Shown one piece after another: positions 1 through 7,424 of a DNA stretch of 31,879 bases. The stretch covers positions 1 through 31,879 of the forward strand of contig CALMVY010000067.1 of the NCBI GenBank assembly GCA_937873245.1, given 5' to 3'. How positions within the stretch are numbered: position 1 is the stretch's first letter; each line of letters opens with the position of its first letter. This DNA comes from an uncultured Arthrobacter sp. GTDB lineage: Bacteria; Actinomycetota; Actinomycetes; Actinomycetales; Micrococcaceae. The notes under the pieces are model-generated. The model had not been told where the DNA came from. It was given only the letters and a program-made list of their open reading frames with translations, and made no database searches. A program made the translations under genes and the position numbers.

Positions 1-249
1 GCAACGGTGGCGGACGAGCGATGACCCGACACCGAAGGACCAGCACCAAAGTCCGGCTCGGTTGCCCCATAACGGACTCCAGGACGAGCCATTCGCTGGA
101 TGCGCCATTCCCTCTGGTTAGGGAGTTGCCGCTGCCGTGCCCGGTTTGGCCGGACAACCGGCGGCGGCGTTGACGCCTAGGGTACGATCCGTGGGAGGCC
201 GAACGCGCCTTGCCTCGCCCGCCGCCCCGCCGCGACCAGGAACCGCCCG
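1..249. other. Upstream stretch without a convincing gene
   Basis: No coding frame here is convincing. Frame 1 from the window edge reads seven codons and then stops at 22-24, which could be the tail of an upstream gene but is too short to judge. A TACGAT box at 183-188 could be a -10 for the methyltransferase fragment starting at 250, but no -35 sits at the right distance; the TTGACG at 170-175 is only 7 bases away. A small hairpin (CCGGTT at 141-146 with AACCGG at 156-161) lies upstream. I looked for a SAM riboswitch, which would fit a methionine gene, and could not recognise one. Confidence 0.35.
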
Positions 250-531
250 ATGAGCCACCCCTTCCTCGACCGCCTCGCCGCCGGAGCGCTGCTGGCCGAC
301 GGCGCCATGGGCACGATGCTCTACGCCGCCGGGGCCGGCCTCGACGAGTGCTTCGACGCCCTCAACCTCTCGCAGCCGGAAACCGTCGGCGCCGTCCACC
401 GCGCCTACCTGGAGGCCGGCGCCGGTCTCATCAAGAGCAACACTTTCGGCGCCAACCGCGCCAAGCTGGCCGGTTTCGGCCTCGACGGCGAGGTCCGCAA
501 GATCAACAAGGCCGGCGTCCGGATCGCCCGC
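250..531 (+). pseudogene. Homocysteine S-methyltransferase, 5' fragment
   Basis: The first 94 residues match the start of a homocysteine S-methyltransferase barrel, as found in MetH, MmuM and the bifunctional methyltransferase/methylenetetrahydrofolate reductase of actinobacteria. They include LLADGAMGTML near residues 15-25, LNLSQPETV, and the GLIKSNTFGANRAKL strand. The whole enzyme would move a methyl group to homocysteine to make methionine. After RIAR (codons ending at 531) the similarity stops abruptly, and the open frame runs on only as the antisense of the neighbouring M20 peptidase. The zinc-binding cysteines near the C-terminus of the family are missing. The start ATG at 250 fits the family. 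Both this gene and its convergent neighbour are cut at the same point, so this is a deletion, an inversion breakpoint or an assembly join. The fragment should not be active. Confidence 0.8.
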
Positions 532-807
532 GGGAACGACGTCGTAGTGGGCCATGAGCACGGACGGACGCGCAGCGGGGTCCGGGCCCGTGCCGTGCCA
601 GCGGTACAGCAGCGCCTGGCCGTTGACGCGTTCGAGGTCCAGGCCGGCGTGGACCGCTGGATACAACCGGGCCAGCGCGGCGATGAAGCTTTCGAACTCG
701 CCGGTATCCACCTCGCTGGCAGTCCGGGAGGACACGGTGCGGAACCGCACCAGTTCGGCCAGGGTGGCGGCGGCGCGGCCGACGGGCCGCGCGGAAGTGG
801 TCTGCAT
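529..807 (-). pseudogene. M20-family metallopeptidase, 5' fragment
   Basis: Read from ATG at 807, the first 93 residues are the N-terminus of an M20 (carboxypeptidase Ss1/Gly-X) metallopeptidase: ATLAELVRFRTVSS, a helix with FIAALARLYPAVHAGL, then PSVLMAHYDVVPA. The last motif carries the first metal-binding histidine and the catalytic aspartate. The similarity ends exactly at this motif (529-531); beyond it the frame only reads the antisense of the homocysteine methyltransferase fragment. The rest of the catalytic domain and the dimerisation lid are missing, so the product cannot be active. I chose ATG 807 rather than an earlier start because family similarity begins just after it and a TAGACT box (815-820) lies 7 bases upstream, as for other candidate leaderless genes here. 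Confidence 0.78.
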
Positions 808-814
808 GCGCGAA

Positions 815-820
815 AGTCTA
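815..820 (-). promoter_or_regulatory. -10 box (TAGACT) of the M20 fragment
   Basis: On the minus strand TAGACT ends 7 bases before the ATG at 807, so the transcript would begin at or next to the start codon. No -35 or Shine-Dalgarno motif is evident. One of nine similar sites in this window. Confidence 0.4.
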
Positions 821-880
821 CGGCCGGGCACGGCCCGTGGCCGGGCATCGGCGGCGCGATTCCCCGGCGGGAAAGCGGGA

Positions 881-886
881 TACGCT
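881..886 (+). promoter_or_regulatory. -10 box (TACGCT) of the DUF1684 gene
   Basis: TACGCT lies 6 bases before the ATG at 893, which predicts a leaderless transcript. The -35 region is poor. Confidence 0.4.
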
Positions 887-892
887 GGGGAC

Positions 893-1567
893 ATGGCGGA
901 TCAGGATTTTGACTCCACGGATTTCGGAGCCCAGGACAGCGTGGCGGACATCTCCGCCGTCGACATCGCGGACTGGCGGCTCCGGACCTTCGCGCTCTAC
1001 GCCAACGTGCGGAAAATCGCGGCGGAGGATCCGGCCGAGGCACATTCGTACTGGCGCCAGGAGCGGGACCGGATGTTCGGCACCCACCCCGCGTCGCCCC
1101 TCACGGCGGCCGCCAAGTCCACCTTCGCCGGGTTGAAGACGGCGGACTACGACCCGATCTACCGCTTCCACATCCCGCTGACGGGTGAGGGCGCAGGACG
1201 GGAAATGAACGTCGAGACCGGGACGGACGGCCTGGTCCGGTTTGTCAGGCTGGGCACCTTCGACCTGCCGGAAATGGGCCAGCTCGCCGTCTGGAAACTC
1301 AATGGCTATGGCGGCGGCATTTTTGTTCCGTTCCGTGATGCCACGGCCGGGCAGCCCGGGGGCAGCTACGGTGCGGGCCGCTACCTGCTGGACACCATCA
1401 AGGGTGCTTTCCACGGCGTGCAGGGCTCCGGCCCGGATGCCCAGTTCGTGGTGGACTTCAACTTCGCCTACAATCCCTCCTGCGCCTACAACGAGGCGTG
1501 GGCTTGCCCCCTCGCCGGCCCGTCCAACCGCCTCGCCGTGGAGATCCCTGTCGGCGAGCTGTACTGA
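893..1567 (+). CDS. DUF1684 family protein
   Basis: A 224-residue soluble protein of the DUF1684 family, whose biochemical role I do not know. Family marks are the N-terminal helix with WRLRTFALYANVRKI, the central RYLLDTIKGAF segment, and the strongly conserved C-terminal block DFNFAYNPSCAYNEAW followed by CPLAGPSNRL and the ending IPVGELY. The cysteine-containing PSCAYN motif looks like the functional centre. There is no signal peptide or membrane segment. I chose ATG 893 because an earlier in-frame start at 554 would read through the antisense of the M20 fragment, and because a TACGCT box lies just upstream. The GtrA gene begins 4 bases downstream, so the two probably share a transcript. 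Confidence 0.85.
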   Translation: MADQDFDSTDFGAQDSVADISAVDIADWRLRTFALYANVRKIAAEDPAEAHSYWRQERDRMFGTHPASPLTAAAKSTFAGLKTADYDPIYRFHIPLTGEGAGREMNVETGTDGLVRFVRLGTFDLPEMGQLAVWKLNGYGGGIFVPFRDATAGQPGGSYGAGRYLLDTIKGAFHGVQGSGPDAQFVVDFNFAYNPSCAYNEAWACPLAGPSNRLAVEIPVGELY

Positions 1568-1571
1568 ACGG

Positions 1572-2123
1572 ATGGACACAGAGCTCGAGCAGCACACCCC
1601 TGCCCCCGGCACTGCCGCCGGGTCTGCCCCCGTCGGCCCTGCCGCCGGATCTGCCGCCGTCGGGAGGGTCAGCCCTTCCGGCCGGGCTCCCGTCCGACGC
1701 CGGCACCGCGGCGTCCTGCGCTACCCGCTGGTCCGGCAACTGCTGAGGTTTTCCGCCGTCGGCGTCGTCTGCACGGCAACGTCGCTGGCGCTGTACGCGT
1801 TTCTCCGCCCGTACTTTGGCTCGCAGCCGGCCAACGCGACCGCCCTCATCCTGACGTCGCTGATGAACACCGCCCTGAACCGGCGGCTGACCTTCAAGAT
1901 CACCGAACGCCACCGGATGAAGCGCGACCATCTCAACGGGCTGATCGTGATCCTGGTGGCGCTGCTGATCACCGGCGGCAGCCTGGGAGTCCTGCACTGG
2001 ATCAACCCCGCTGCCACGGTGGCCGACGAGCTGTGGACCACCACGATCTCCGGCTTCGCTGCCACAGCCGTGCGCTTCACGTTGCTGCGGCACTGGATTT
2101 TCCGGCGCGCCCGGCACCGCTGA
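1572..2123 (+). CDS. GtrA family membrane protein
   Basis: A 183-residue protein with a low-complexity Pro/Ala/Gly/Val N-terminal tail (about residues 1-40, with two near-repeats of the type PVGPAAGSA), then a GtrA/DPMS-type domain with four predicted membrane helices. Typical marks are LLRFSAVGVVCTATSLALY in helix 1, the NTALNRRLTF motif after helix 2, and the C-terminal FAATAVRFTLLRHWIF. GtrA proteins are thought to help flip or move polyprenyl-linked sugars during glycosylation of envelope polymers; the donor here is unknown. ATG 1572 follows the DUF1684 stop by 4 bases, which suggests translational coupling. The gene faces the nad operon tail to tail. An earlier in-frame start at 1242 would overlap DUF1684 and is unlikely. 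Confidence 0.82.
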   Translation: MDTELEQHTPAPGTAAGSAPVGPAAGSAAVGRVSPSGRAPVRRRHRGVLRYPLVRQLLRFSAVGVVCTATSLALYAFLRPYFGSQPANATALILTSLMNTALNRRLTFKITERHRMKRDHLNGLIVILVALLITGGSLGVLHWINPAATVADELWTTTISGFAATAVRFTLLRHWIFRRARHR

Positions 2124-2134
2124 ACCCGGTTGCC

Positions 2135-2183
2135 CTGTCAGATAACGTCCCTCTGAGGACCCCGGAACAGCGTTAAGTGACAG
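2135..2183. terminator. Imperfect inverted repeat between convergent genes
   Basis: CTGTCAGATAACG (2135-2147) pairs with CGTTAAGTGACAG (2171-2183) at 11 of 13 positions, with a 23-base loop. It sits between the 3' ends of gtrA and nifS, so a shared terminator is the simplest reading. There is no T-run. Confidence 0.4.
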
Positions 2184-2195
2184 TGCAACGCGGAG

Positions 2196-3353
2196 TCAGG
2201 GGGCGCCGAGGGCACGGACACTGCCGACGGCGGTGCGGACCGCGGCCGCCGCCTCCTGCAGCTCGGCGGCCGTGATGGTGGAGTCGAAGCTGAAGCGGAC
2301 CGCGGTCTGGGCAACTTCCGCTTCGATGCCCATGGCGCGCAGCACCGGGGACGGCTCGTCCGAGCCCGCCGCGCAGGCCGACCCGCTGGAGCAGATGACG
2401 CCCTGGCGCTCGAGTTCCAGCAGCACGGACTCGCCGCTGGTCCCGGGGAAGCAGAACGACGCCACGGACGGCAGCCGCTCCACCGGATGGCCGGTGAGGA
2501 CCGCGCCCGGAACCCCGGCCTGAACCGAGCGGATAAAGTCATCCCGCAGGGCGGCGACGCGGGCCGCACGGTCCCCCTGCGTGCCCCGGGCGAGCGTGAG
2601 AGCCGTCGCGAGCGCCACGGCCCCGGCCACGTTCTCGGTCCCCGACCGGCGCCCCCGTTCCTGCCCGCCGCCGTGGATCACGGGCTCCAGCCGGGTCCGG
2701 CTCCGCACGAACAGGGCCCCGCTTCCTTTGGGGGCGCCCAGTTTGTGGCCGGAGATGCTCAGGGCGTCCACGCCCAGCGTTGAGGTATCGAGCGGCAGCC
2801 ACCCGGCGGCCTGGACCGCGTCGGTGTGGAAGGGGATGCCGTGCGCGCGGGCCAGCGCGGCCAGCCGGGCGACCGGCTGCACGGTGCCCACCTCATTGTT
2901 GGCGTACATGATGCTGACCACGGCGGTCTCCGGCCGGAGCGCGGCTGCGAGCGCCGCCTCGGTGACGCGGCCGTACGAGTCCACCGGCACCACGTCGACG
3001 GCGAAGCCGTGCACCCGCTCCAGGTAGCGGGCGGACTCCTCCACGGCGGGATGTTCGACGGCGCTGATCACCACCCGGTCCAGCCGCGGGTCCGCGGCCT
3101 GCCGGGCCAGCGCAATGCCTTTGACGGCCAGGTTATCCGCCTCCGTGCCCCCGGACGTGAACACCACCTCGCCCGGGCGGCAGCCCAGCGCTGCGGCCGT
3201 CGCTGCCCGGGCCCCGGCGAGCGCCGTGGCGGCCGCGTCACCGAGGGAATGGTGGCTCGAGGGGTTGCCGAAGTCCCCGCTGAGGTACGGCCACATCGCT
3301 TCGAGCACCTCGCGGCGCACCGGGGTGGTGGCCGCGGCGTCGAGGAAGATCAT
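2196..3353 (-). CDS. nifS: Cysteine desulfurase (NifS/IscS type) of the nad operon
   Basis: A 385-residue fold-type I PLP enzyme that takes sulfur from L-cysteine as an enzyme-bound persulfide for Fe-S cluster assembly. Visible features are the N-terminal FLDAAATTPV, TSGGTEADNLAVKG in the cofactor-binding region, H101 in AVEHPAVE, D178 in HTDAVQ, the PLP lysine K204 in SISGHKLGAPKG, and the catalytic cysteine C327 in the loop CSSGSACAAGSDEPS. The length is normal for the family. Its ATG overlaps the nadC stop by 4 bases and it is the last gene of nrtR-nadABC. A dedicated desulfurase is also linked to nad genes in Bacillus subtilis, where it supports the [4Fe-4S] cluster of quinolinate synthase; the same role is inferred here. 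A general cysteine desulfurase is the alternative. Confidence 0.9.
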   Translation of the reverse strand: MIFLDAAATTPVRREVLEAMWPYLSGDFGNPSSHHSLGDAAATALAGARAATAAALGCRPGEVVFTSGGTEADNLAVKGIALARQAADPRLDRVVISAVEHPAVEESARYLERVHGFAVDVVPVDSYGRVTEAALAAALRPETAVVSIMYANNEVGTVQPVARLAALARAHGIPFHTDAVQAAGWLPLDTSTLGVDALSISGHKLGAPKGSGALFVRSRTRLEPVIHGGGQERGRRSGTENVAGAVALATALTLARGTQGDRAARVAALRDDFIRSVQAGVPGAVLTGHPVERLPSVASFCFPGTSGESVLLELERQGVICSSGSACAAGSDEPSPVLRAMGIEAEVAQTAVRFSFDSTITAAELQEAAAAVRTAVGSVRALGAP

Positions 3354-4297
3354 GGCGTCGCCTGGCCCGCCGACTGTTCGCTGTCGAGGCCCAACTCAAG
3401 GTCCAGTCCCAGATCCAGGGCCGCGACACTATGCGTGAGCCCGCCGATCGAGATAACGTCCACGCCGGTGGCGGCGATGCCGGCCACGGTGGCCAGGTTG
3501 ACGTTGCCGCTGGCCTCGACCCGCGCCCGGCCGCCCACCAGGGCCACCCCGGCCGCGAGGTCCGCCAGCGTGAAGTTGTCCAGCATGATGGTGTCCACCC
3601 CGGCTGCCAGTACCGGTCCGATCTGGTCCATGCTGTCCACTTCCACCTCAAAGTGGGTGGTGTGCCCCAGCCGTGCCTTGGCATCCCGCAGCACCGCGGT
3701 GAGTTTTGACGGGTCTCCCCCGGTCAGGACAGCCAGGTGGTTGTCCTTGGCAAGCACGGCGTCGGAGAGCCCGAAGCGGTGGTTGGCCCCGCCGCCGCAG
3801 CGGACAGCGTAGCGTTCGAGCACCCGCAGCCCCGGCGTCGTCTTCCGGGTGTCGGTGATGCGCGCCCCGGTGCCGTCCACGAGGGCGACGAACTCCGCCG
3901 TCTTGGTCGCGATCGCGCTCATCCGCTGGACCAGGTTCAGGGCCACGCGTTCGGCGAGCAGCACGGCGCGGGCGTTACCCTTGACCCTCGCGAGCGCCGT
4001 TCCGGCGGCAAAGGCGTTGCCGTCGGCCACGAGAAGTTCGACGTCGGCGTCGGGGTCCGTGAGCTTCATCGCGGCCGCGAACACCTCCCCGCCGCTGAGC
4101 ACGCCGGGCACCCGGGCGGCCAGGACCGCCGTCGCCCGCGCATCTGCGGGGATGAGCACCTGCGAGGTGATGTCGCCGTACGGGGCGTCCTCCAGCAGGG
4201 CGGCGCGCAGCACGGCGTCCACGGCGGCGGCGGGCAAAGTTCCGGCGGGCGTCGTCACCGGGGAGGCGGAAGTGGGAGCGGCAACGGGAGCTGTCAT
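3350..4297 (-). CDS. nadC: Nicotinate-nucleotide pyrophosphorylase (carboxylating)
   Basis: A 315-residue quinolinate phosphoribosyltransferase that converts quinolinate and PRPP to nicotinate mononucleotide with loss of CO2, the third step of de novo NAD synthesis. The N-terminal domain shows the DAPYGDITSQVLIP block (residues 38-50). The barrel has TDTRKTTPGLRVLE (about 148-161), in which arginine and lysine bind quinolinate, then GGGANHRFGLSDAVLAKDNH, and the acidic EVEVDSMDQI and MLDNF segments that bind PRPP phosphates and Mg. The first 24 residues are a Pro/Ala/Thr-rich extension beyond the usual start. The start overlaps the nadB stop by 4 bases, and the stop overlaps nifS in the same way. 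Confidence 0.95.
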   Translation of the reverse strand: MTAPVAAPTSASPVTTPAGTLPAAAVDAVLRAALLEDAPYGDITSQVLIPADARATAVLAARVPGVLSGGEVFAAAMKLTDPDADVELLVADGNAFAAGTALARVKGNARAVLLAERVALNLVQRMSAIATKTAEFVALVDGTGARITDTRKTTPGLRVLERYAVRCGGGANHRFGLSDAVLAKDNHLAVLTGGDPSKLTAVLRDAKARLGHTTHFEVEVDSMDQIGPVLAAGVDTIMLDNFTLADLAAGVALVGGRARVEASGNVNLATVAGIAATGVDVISIGGLTHSVAALDLGLDLELGLDSEQSAGQATP

Positions 4298-6117
4298 GAC
4301 GAAATCCTCTGTTTGGGACGGGACACGGCACGCCGGTGGCCGTGCGCGCCGGCCGGCGGGGTGGAGCGGGCAGGGGCAGCGAGCAGAGCGGGCGCTGTTG
4401 AGTCGGAACCCGTCGCGTCGGCCCGGTAGTGGGCGCCCACGGAGCCGGTCCGCTGCCGGGCAGCGGCCACCAGCAGCTGCGCGGCGAGCAGGAGGTTCCG
4501 GTCCTCGTGCTCCCGCGGGTCAGCTGCGTCCGTCACCCTCTCGGGACGGACGCCGGCGGCCCACGAAGCGAGCACGTACTCCGCCTCCCGCAACTGCTCC
4601 CCGCTGCGCAGGACCCCGGCGTCCGCAGTCATCAACCGCCGCAGGGCCTCGCGAGAAAAGGGCCCGACACCAGCCTCAGCCTTCACAACACCAACCTCAG
4701 GGGCCGCCGGTGCTGTTCGCTCCCCCAATGCGAAGTCGCGCGACAGTGCTGCGGAAGCGGGCGTCAAGGGGAGGCCGCCCGCGGCCGAGACAGCCCGCGG
4801 AGCAGCGGTGCCGTGCGACGGTACCTCAGCGAGGAACGCCTCTACAGCGCGGCGGCCGAAGACCAGCCCCTCCAGGAGTGAATTGCTCGCGAGCCGGTTG
4901 GCGCCCTGCGCGCCCGTGCAGGCGACTTCGCCGGCGGCGTACAGTCCCGGCACGGAGGTGCGACCCCAGAGATCGGTGGAGACGCCGCCCATCCAGTAGT
5001 GGGCCGCCGGGGACACCGGAAGGGTCTGCGTGGTCCAGTCGTAGCCGGCGGCGCGGGTGGCCGCGTCAATCGTGGGAAAGCGCCGGGCCAGGAAGCCGGG
5101 GCCGCGGGCGGCCTCGATCCCCCGGGCGTCCAGGAAGACCGGGCTGCCCGCCGGCGCGCCCGTCGCCGCGAGGTGCAGGGCAATGCTGCGGGCGACGACG
5201 TCGCGCGGGGCGAGTTCGGCGTCCGGGTGGTAGTCGGGCATAAAGCGGTAGCCGGCGGCATCCAGCAGGACGGCGCCTTCCCCGCGGACGGCCTCTGAAA
5301 TGAGGAGCGCCGGCGGACCCCCGGGCACCTCGTCCGCCGCGAGCGTGGTGGGGTGGAACTGGAAGAATTCCAGGTCCCGGACGGACGCACCCGCCCGCCA
5401 GGCCAGGGCCAGGCCGTCGGCAGTGGCGACGGCCGGATTGCTGGTTCGGGCGAAAAGCCGGCCGGCACCGCCGGTGGCCAGGAGCACCGCGTCGGCCTGC
5501 AACTGCCGAGGCTGTCCGTGGGCCAGGTAGGCGACGCCGGTGACCCGCGCGGAGCCCGCCGTCGGGCCCGGTTCGGGATGGTCGGTGAGCAGGTCGGTGA
5601 CGAACGCGCCGGTCTCGACCCGAAGCCGGCCGTGGCCTGTCCCGTTCAGGACGGCCCGCTCCAGGACGGCGGCGGCCAGGGCGCGCGTAATGCGGGCGCC
5701 GGTCGCGTCCCCGCCGGCATGCAGGATGCGGGCGGCGGAGTGTGCCGCCTCAAGGCCGAGCGCCGGGCCTCCGCCGGGTCCGGCGTCGAAGTCCACACCG
5801 AACCGCTGCAGCCCCGCGATGTCCCGGACGGCCTCGGTGCACAGGACGCGCACGGCGTCGGGGTCGTTGAGCCCCGCGCCGGCGGCGAGGGTGTCGGCGA
5901 TGTGCGCCGCCACGGAATCGCCCGGCGCGGCTTCCCCCGGTGTGAGCACGGCCGAGACGCCGCCCTGGGCGTAGAAGGTGTTGCTCTGCTCCAGGGTTCC
6001 CTTGCTCAGGAGGACCACCTCGCAGGCCGGCCCGCCGTCCAGGGCGGCGTGGGACGCCAGCAGCGCGGCGTACAGCCCGGCGATGCCGCTGCCGACCACT
6101 ACCAGCCGCCTGGTCAC
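4294..6117 (-). CDS. nadB: L-aspartate oxidase
   Basis: A 607-residue FAD enzyme that oxidises L-aspartate to iminoaspartate, the first step of de novo NAD synthesis. It has the FAD-binding VVGSGIAGLYAALLA at residues 6-20, the FYAQGGVSAVL loop, the LLATGGAGRLFARTSNP segment, QFHPTTL with an active-site histidine, APRDVVARSI with the substrate-binding arginine, and PAAHYWMGGV with the second histidine. EVACTGAQGANRLASNSLLE closes the FAD site. The C-terminal helical region (about 480-580) is somewhat longer than in E. coli NadB (about 540 residues) and is followed by a basic tail. The start codon is GTG at 6117, overlapping the nadA stop (GTGA). The product is unstable iminoaspartate, so tight linkage to nadA fits hand-over between the two enzymes. 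Confidence 0.95.
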   Translation of the reverse strand: MTRRLVVVGSGIAGLYAALLASHAALDGGPACEVVLLSKGTLEQSNTFYAQGGVSAVLTPGEAAPGDSVAAHIADTLAAGAGLNDPDAVRVLCTEAVRDIAGLQRFGVDFDAGPGGGPALGLEAAHSAARILHAGGDATGARITRALAAAVLERAVLNGTGHGRLRVETGAFVTDLLTDHPEPGPTAGSARVTGVAYLAHGQPRQLQADAVLLATGGAGRLFARTSNPAVATADGLALAWRAGASVRDLEFFQFHPTTLAADEVPGGPPALLISEAVRGEGAVLLDAAGYRFMPDYHPDAELAPRDVVARSIALHLAATGAPAGSPVFLDARGIEAARGPGFLARRFPTIDAATRAAGYDWTTQTLPVSPAAHYWMGGVSTDLWGRTSVPGLYAAGEVACTGAQGANRLASNSLLEGLVFGRRAVEAFLAEVPSHGTAAPRAVSAAGGLPLTPASAALSRDFALGERTAPAAPEVGVVKAEAGVGPFSREALRRLMTADAGVLRSGEQLREAEYVLASWAAGVRPERVTDAADPREHEDRNLLLAAQLLVAAARQRTGSVGAHYRADATGSDSTAPALLAAPARSTPPAGAHGHRRAVSRPKQRISS

Positions 6118-7424
6118 GGCCGTGCCGCCAGCATCCGCTCAAGGGCTACCTTTGCCGGGGCGGCGACGTCATCCGCCACCGTGATCCGGTTGACCACCTC
6201 TCCCCGGACCAGCGCTTCCAGGACCCAGGCGAGGTAGCCGGGGTGGATGCGGTACATCGTGGAGCAGGGGCAGATCACCGGGTCCAGGCAGAAGATGGTG
6301 TGCTGCGGGTATTCCGCGGCCAGCCGGTTGACCATGTTGATCTCGGTGCCGATCGCGAAGGTGGCGGGCTCCGTGGCAGCGGCGATGGCTTTCTTGATGA
6401 AGTCCGTGGAGCCGGCGGAATCAGCGGCGTCCACCACTTCCATGGGGCATTCCGGGTGCACGATCACCTGCACGCCGGGGAACTCGGCGCGGGCCTTTTC
6501 GATCTGGCCCACGTTGAAGCGCTTGTGGACCGAGCAGAAGCCGTGCCAGAGGATCACCCGGGAATCGAGCAGGGTCTGTTCGTTGTTGCCGCCGAGGTCC
6601 TTGCGCGGGTTCCACATGGGCATCTGCTCCAGCGGCACACCCATGGCCTTAGCGGTGTTGCGGCCCAGGTGCTGGTCCGGGAAGAACAGCACGCGCTGGC
6701 CGCGCTCGAACGCCCACTTGAGGACCATCGAGGCGTTGGAGGAGGTGCAGACGATGCCGCCGTGCTCGCCGCAGAAGCCTTTGAGGGCTGCGGAGGAATT
6801 CATGTAGGTGACCGGGATGACCGGGACCCGGCCGTCGGCGTCGGGCTCGGTACCGAACAGTTCCTCCAGTTCTTCCCAGCACTCGGTCACGGAGTCGATG
6901 TCCGCCATGTCCGCCATCGAGCAGCCGGCGGCCAGGTTGGGCAGGATCACGGCCTGGTCCGGCCGGGAGAGGATGTCCGCGGTTTCGGCCATGAAGTGCA
7001 CGCCGCAGAAGATGATGGCCTCGGCGTCGGGCCGGGTCAGCGCCGCGTTGGCCAGCTGGAAGGAGTCCCCCACGAAGTCGGCGTATTCAATGACTTCGTC
7101 GCGCTGGTAGAAGTGCCCCAGCACGACGGCGCGGTCCCCCAGGGCCGCTTTGGCGGCGCGGATCCTGGCGTCGAGTTCTGCGGCGCCGGCGAGTTTGTAC
7201 TCCTCCGGGAGCTGGCCCTGCCGGGGCGTGGAGGCGGGGGCCACGTCCGCGGCGGAGGCGCCGGGACCGTAGGCGGGCACACCCGCGAGGGCCTCCGCGA
7301 GGTCGTAGTCCCAGGGTCCGCGGGCCAGCGCAGGACTGCAGGTGGAGGCTGCTGCCGTGCCCGTGGCGCTGCTGGCCGCCTGTTCGCGCGTGATCAGCTG
7401 GATGGCCGTATTGACGCTGCTCAT
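6114..7424 (-). CDS. nadA: Quinolinate synthase
   Basis: A 436-residue [4Fe-4S] enzyme that condenses iminoaspartate with dihydroxyacetone phosphate to give quinolinate. Likely cluster ligands, placed by comparison with the E. coli and B. subtilis enzymes, are C140 in IIFCGVHFMAETADIL, C297 in WHGFCSVHKRF and C387 in VICPCSTMYRIHPGYL. Other conserved parts are LGHFYQRDEVIEYADFVGDS (102-121), CTSSNASMVLKW, HLGRN, VHPECPMEVV and GTEINMVNRL. It is the long form; residues 1-75 are a poorly conserved Ala/Thr/Pro-rich extension. It starts with ATG inside the ATGA overlap with nrtR. The cluster is oxygen-sensitive in this family, which gives the nifS gene in the same operon an obvious purpose. Confidence 0.95.
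   Translation of the reverse strand: MSSVNTAIQLITREQAASSATGTAAASTCSPALARGPWDYDLAEALAGVPAYGPGASAADVAPASTPRQGQLPEEYKLAGAAELDARIRAAKAALGDRAVVLGHFYQRDEVIEYADFVGDSFQLANAALTRPDAEAIIFCGVHFMAETADILSRPDQAVILPNLAAGCSMADMADIDSVTECWEELEELFGTEPDADGRVPVIPVTYMNSSAALKGFCGEHGGIVCTSSNASMVLKWAFERGQRVLFFPDQHLGRNTAKAMGVPLEQMPMWNPRKDLGGNNEQTLLDSRVILWHGFCSVHKRFNVGQIEKARAEFPGVQVIVHPECPMEVVDAADSAGSTDFIKKAIAAATEPATFAIGTEINMVNRLAAEYPQHTIFCLDPVICPCSTMYRIHPGYLAWVLEALVRGEVVNRITVADDVAAPAKVALERMLAARP

Noticed and set aside
1..24. Tail of an upstream gene (seven codons and TGA)
   Set aside because: Too short to tell from chance.
1..249. SAM riboswitch in front of the methyltransferase fragment
   Set aside because: I looked for SAM-II and SAM-IV type features and could not match the conserved core.
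250..912. A 220-codon + strand frame as one complete gene
   Set aside because: Only the first 94 codons are protein-like; the rest is antisense to the M20 fragment.
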